Positions 61,176 through 64,000 of a stretch of DNA of 64,000 nt are shown here, piece by piece (the stretch's first letter is position 1; every line of letters begins with the position of its first letter). Source of the DNA: UBA2336 sp965227265 (GTDB taxonomy: Bacteria > Bacteroidota > Bacteroidia > Cytophagales > Cyclobacteriaceae); NCBI GenBank assembly GCA_965227265.1, contig OZ245738.1, positions 2,170,001-2,234,000 on the forward strand, in the 5' to 3' direction. The notes under the pieces are model-generated. The model was given only the letters and a program-made list of their open reading frames with translations. It did not search any database and had not been told where the DNA came from. Position numbers and translations under genes: made by a program.

Positions 61176-61619
61176 TTACGTGGATTTCTTATTCTTTTTC
61201 AACGCTCGTGTGCTGCGGTAAGATAGATTTTTTTTTGTTACATCGATCAGGAAACGATCTCGTAAAACCTTTCGCCCTAACAGGATCGGGAAACGGAGCG
61301 CATCCCGGTCGCTGAGGGAGAATTCGGTCATAATTTCTTCATCATAAATTTTTACAGTCGTTTGAATAACAAATCGCTTTTCGGCTACTCCAAATGAATT
61401 CTTGATATCGCGTTCGGTATATGTATCAACCTTGAATTTCATTCCGGTAAACTCCGGATGTTCTTCATCGAGCAACACAAATTCAAGTTGCCCGTTAACG
61501 ACTTCTGCGCGGGAACAATGTAAGCTGCTGGTATATGCTCCCGTATCAATCTTTGCATGAATGTGCTTCAAGCCAAGCCCCGGCAAGTGTATCCGGTCTG
61601 AACGTCCTAAAATCTGCAT
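61176..61619 (-). CDS. RimK-associated retropepsin-like protein ('ATP-dependent zinc protease' family)
   Basis: A 147-residue protein with an aspartic-protease half motif KIDTGAYTSSLHC (DTGA), ILLGRKVLRDRFLIDV and a Lys-rich tail. The COG4067 family of this type is often encoded with rimK, and a rimK partner in Pseudomonas (RimB) is proposed as a protease acting on the modified ribosome. Confidence 0.85.
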   Translation of the reverse strand: MQILGRSDRIHLPGLGLKHIHAKIDTGAYTSSLHCSRAEVVNGQLEFVLLDEEHPEFTGMKFKVDTYTERDIKNSFGVAEKRFVIQTTVKIYDEEIMTEFSLSDRDALRFPILLGRKVLRDRFLIDVTKKNLSYRSTRALKKNKKST

Positions 61620-61654
61620 ACCTGGATATTTTTTACCAATATGCGAAAAATAAA

Positions 61655-61680
61655 AAAGCCCCGCTAATGCAGGGCTTTAT
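61655..61680. terminator. Terminator-like hairpin
   Basis: AAAGCCC/GGGCTTT palindrome flanked by A and T runs, between two minus-strand genes; works best for the DUF2911 gene on the minus strand. Confidence 0.65.
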
Positions 61681-61698
61681 GCTTTATGTGTGAATAGA

Positions 61699-62223
61699 TT
61701 AACCTTTCACTTTAAACGAAACAGCAGAATTTTCCCACTGTAGATTTACCTTATCTTTCTCAACGGTGATAGTAAAGGTTTCAACGAACGCGGCAGGTTT
61801 ACCTGCAGGAACAGTTACCCGCAATGCATCCTGATCTTTGTGTTGATCGTATTCCCAGGCACCGTTCTGATCCGACTTTTTATTGAATACAATTACCCAT
61901 TCTTTTTCACCGGGAACAGTAAAAAGTGAATACTTGCCCGCAGGCAAATCCTTTCCTTCAATTTTAACAGCCTTGCTGAATGAAATTGTTGTCGCTTCGT
62001 TAGCACCTGTGCGCCAGATTGCTCCATAAGGCACTTTATCACTTCCAACCATATTTCTTCCACGGGAAGAGGGACGTGAATAAACTACCTCAACATTCAC
62101 TCCATCGATGGTACCTTTTGCAGTTTCCTTCGGACTGAGTGGTTTTGAATCCTGTGCAACAACATCTGTAGAGATAAAAGCGACAACTAATGCAACAAAT
62201 AAGAGTACTTTTTTCATAGACAT
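61699..62223 (-). CDS. DUF2911-family secreted protein
   Basis: A 174-residue protein with signal peptide (about 1-23), then DUF2911: VEVVYSRPSSRGRNMVG, VPYGAIWRTGANEATTISFS and PAGKYSLFTVPGEKEWVIVF. Typical Bacteroidota envelope protein, unknown role. Confidence 0.9.
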   Translation of the reverse strand: MSMKKVLLFVALVVAFISTDVVAQDSKPLSPKETAKGTIDGVNVEVVYSRPSSRGRNMVGSDKVPYGAIWRTGANEATTISFSKAVKIEGKDLPAGKYSLFTVPGEKEWVIVFNKKSDQNGAWEYDQHKDQDALRVTVPAGKPAAFVETFTITVEKDKVNLQWENSAVSFKVKG

Positions 62224-62249
62224 AATTTTTAAGTATTGGATTTAACTAA

Positions 62250-62290
62250 TCAAAAATGCCCCGCTTTGCTGTATGACAGAGCGAGGCATC
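62250..62290 (-). terminator. Terminator of the ffh-lspA transcript
   Basis: On the minus strand ATGCCTCGCT/AGCGGGGCAT (one mismatch) forms a stem followed by TTTTTGA, about 150 bp after lspA. Confidence 0.65.
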
Positions 62291-62442
62291 TATAAACTAT
62301 ATAACAATAAACCTGTAACACTAAAGGTTAACGTGCTAACGGATGTTTGGTTCAGGTTTCAATGTTAATTTTTCAGAAAAATCTTTGAGTGGCTAAATCC
62401 CCGACAGCAGATTTCGTATTGCACTGAAAATGTGAATGATAG

Positions 62443-62955
62443 CTACGCTGGTGTAACGGGCTCACGCTTTGGCCGGTCAACAAATGAACCGATAATTATA
62501 ATCCCCATACCCGTCATAATGGACACATCGGCCATATTGAAAATGCCTGTTTGAAAAACAACGAAATCAATGTGCATGAAATCCGTAACCGATCCGTAAA
62601 CAAGTCTATCATACAGATTTCCGATTCCGCCTCCAATCACAAAGGCAAAACCTAATAGCATAGCTTTCGAAAGATTCTTCTTGGTGAACAAATAGCCCAA
62701 TCCAAAACCCAAAATCGCTAACGGAACAAGTGAAAGAAATATAAATCTGACAATCCGGGGAAGAGAATCACCCAGGCTCAAAAATGCACCTTCGTTTTCT
62801 ACTCGCATTAAGGTTACGTAATTATCAACTACTGAAATGCGCTCATGATCGTCAATTCGGCTACGCACAATGCTTTTAGAAATCTGGTCACATCCAACGT
62901 TAATCGCCAGAATTACGAAAATGACAATTGCCCGAACTATACTTTTATTGTTCAT
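62443..62955 (-). CDS. lspA: Lipoprotein signal peptidase II
   Basis: A 170-residue four-helix aspartic protease. Both catalytic Asp motifs are visible: GGGIGNLYDRLVYG and FNMADVSIMTG. Start overlaps the ffh stop by one base (TAATG), so it is coupled. It processes the lipoproteins in the window. Confidence 0.93.
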   Translation of the reverse strand: MNNKSIVRAIVIFVILAINVGCDQISKSIVRSRIDDHERISVVDNYVTLMRVENEGAFLSLGDSLPRIVRFIFLSLVPLAILGFGLGYLFTKKNLSKAMLLGFAFVIGGGIGNLYDRLVYGSVTDFMHIDFVVFQTGIFNMADVSIMTGMGIIIIGSFVDRPKREPVTPA

Positions 62956-64000
62956 TATTTCCCGAATGGATTCATCGATGACATTGCCTTCTTCGCTCCG
63001 CCCATTTTATTCATCGTCTTCATCATCTTGCGCATGTCACTAAATTGTTTGAGTAATTGATTCACTTGTTGAACCGATGTTCCGCTGCCTTTTGCAATCC
63101 GGTCTTTACGGGGACCATTTATAATATCCGGAGTTTCGCGCTCTTGCTTCGTCATGGAGCGGATAATCGCTTCAACAGGTTTGAAAGAATTATCATCCAC
63201 ATCAAGACCTTTCATGGCTTTGCCTACACCCGGGATCATGCTCATCAAGTCTTTAATGTTACCCATCTTTTTGATCTGTTCGAGTTGGGTAAGAAAGTCA
63301 TTAAAATCAAATTGGTTTTTACGAAGCTTGGCGTTAATGCGTTTTGCTTCATCCTCGTCATAAGTTTGTTGCGCTTTTTCAACGAGACCAACCACATCAC
63401 CCATGCCCAAAATTCTTCCGGCCATCCGATCGGGATAGAAACGATCAATGGCTTCCATCTTCTCACCCGTGCTGATGAACTTGATTGGCTTATCAACAAC
63501 TCTCCGGATCGATAACGCAGCCCCGCCACGTGCATCACCATCGAGCTTGGTTAAGACAACACCATTAAAATTCAATCGATCATTAAATACCTTCGCTGTG
63601 TTAACCGCATCCTGACCGGTCATTGAGTCAACCACAAAAAGTGTTTCAGAAGGATTTAACGCTTCCTTCAGCCTTGCGATCTCATTCATCATCTCTTCAT
63701 CCACCGCCAAACGGCCGGCTGTATCGACAATGACTACGCGATGATTATTTTTCTTAGCATGCTCAATGGCAGCTTTAGCAATCTTTACAGCATCTTTATT
63801 TTCAGGCTCTGCATAGACTTCAACACCAACCTGTTCACCTAAAACTTTCAACTGGTTAATCGCAGCCGGACGATAAATGTCACACGCTGTTAGTAAAACT
63901 GAACGACCCTGTTTTTTCAAATAGCTCGCAAGCTTGCCAGAAAATGTTGTCTTACCCGAACCTTGTAACCCGGCAATCAGGATAACGGCTGGATTACCTT
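62955..64000 (-). CDS. ffh: Signal recognition particle protein Ffh (3' part, start outside window)
   Basis: The frame stays open to the right edge; about 348 residues are visible. P-loop AGLQGSGKTTFSGKLA, then DTAGRLAVDEEMMNEI, TKLDGDARGGAAL and the M domain with MSMIPGVGKAMKG and the end KKAMSSMNPFGK. Binds 4.5S RNA and signal sequences. Confidence 0.95.
   Translation of the reverse strand, partial: GNPAVILIAGLQGSGKTTFSGKLASYLKKQGRSVLLTACDIYRPAAINQLKVLGEQVGVEVYAEPENKDAVKIAKAAIEHAKKNNHRVVIVDTAGRLAVDEEMMNEIARLKEALNPSETLFVVDSMTGQDAVNTAKVFNDRLNFNGVVLTKLDGDARGGAALSIRRVVDKPIKFISTGEKMEAIDRFYPDRMAGRILGMGDVVGLVEKAQQTYDEDEAKRINAKLRKNQFDFNDFLTQLEQIKKMGNIKDLMSMIPGVGKAMKGLDVDDNSFKPVEAIIRSMTKQERETPDIINGPRKDRIAKGSGTSVQQVNQLLKQFSDMRKMMKTMNKMGGAKKAMSSMNPFGK

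Overview
The window comes from a Bacteroidota chromosome, most likely a gliding member of the Cytophagales. The evidence is a gldA-gldF-gldG operon, a GH97 glycosidase, a DUF3667 protein, FtsX-like permeases of about 800 residues, many lipoproteins and TAnnTTTG-type promoter candidates. No rRNA, tRNA, CRISPR array, integrase or transposase gene was recognised.

Region 1 (1-10961) is the unusual part. It is an array of 17 complete gene-cassette-like units plus one truncated unit, all in + orientation. They are separated by 18 folded recombination-site-like repeats of 72-126 bp, each running from AAC to GTT. Each unit has a small unrecognised gene (membrane proteins, lipoproteins, a HEPN-like protein, a HEAT-like protein) or no clear gene. 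The layout is that of a chromosomal integron without a visible integrase (a CALIN), but the R boxes are not canonical. The first ~18 nt and last ~18 nt of each unit are complementary, with a sequence private to that unit and a mismatch in a fixed place. One 319-bp unit with no convincing gene is present as three identical tandem copies plus a diverged fourth. The array ends in a frameshifted CdiI-like immunity gene. One isolated cassette and a decayed one lie at 40476-41700, and a relic site lies near 16.2 kb.

Region 2 (11.0-20.9 kb) holds small accessory genes: an ArsR regulator with two AHSA1/SRPBCC proteins, a PhnB-like VOC protein, DUF1801, Crp/Fnr, an M24 peptidase, a TlpA-like thioredoxin, DUF2200, PaiB-like, cupin, CPBP-like and DUF1905/YdeI proteins, DUF3667 and a membrane-bound winged-helix regulator. 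Region 3 (21.0-28.5 kb) has yceI and then a TetR-controlled efflux operon (TolC, HlyD lipoprotein, two ABC ATPases, two ABC-2 permeases) resembling enterobacterial cecR-ybhGFSR. Two similar AT-rich imperfect palindromes lie before tetR and before tolC.

Region 4 (28.5-46 kb) is largely core: a serine hydrolase, SDR, phosphoesterase, dnaN, the gldA-gldF-gldG-DUF4340 operon, a thioredoxin-like protein, polyprenyl synthetase, MscS, CorA and a CorC/HlyC-type protein. Region 5 (46-64 kb) holds NDH-2, the Kup potassium transporter, two FtsX-type permeases, GH97, a 7TM-DISM-like sensor, a desuccinylase-RimK-retropepsin cluster, DUF2911, lspA and the 3' part of ffh.
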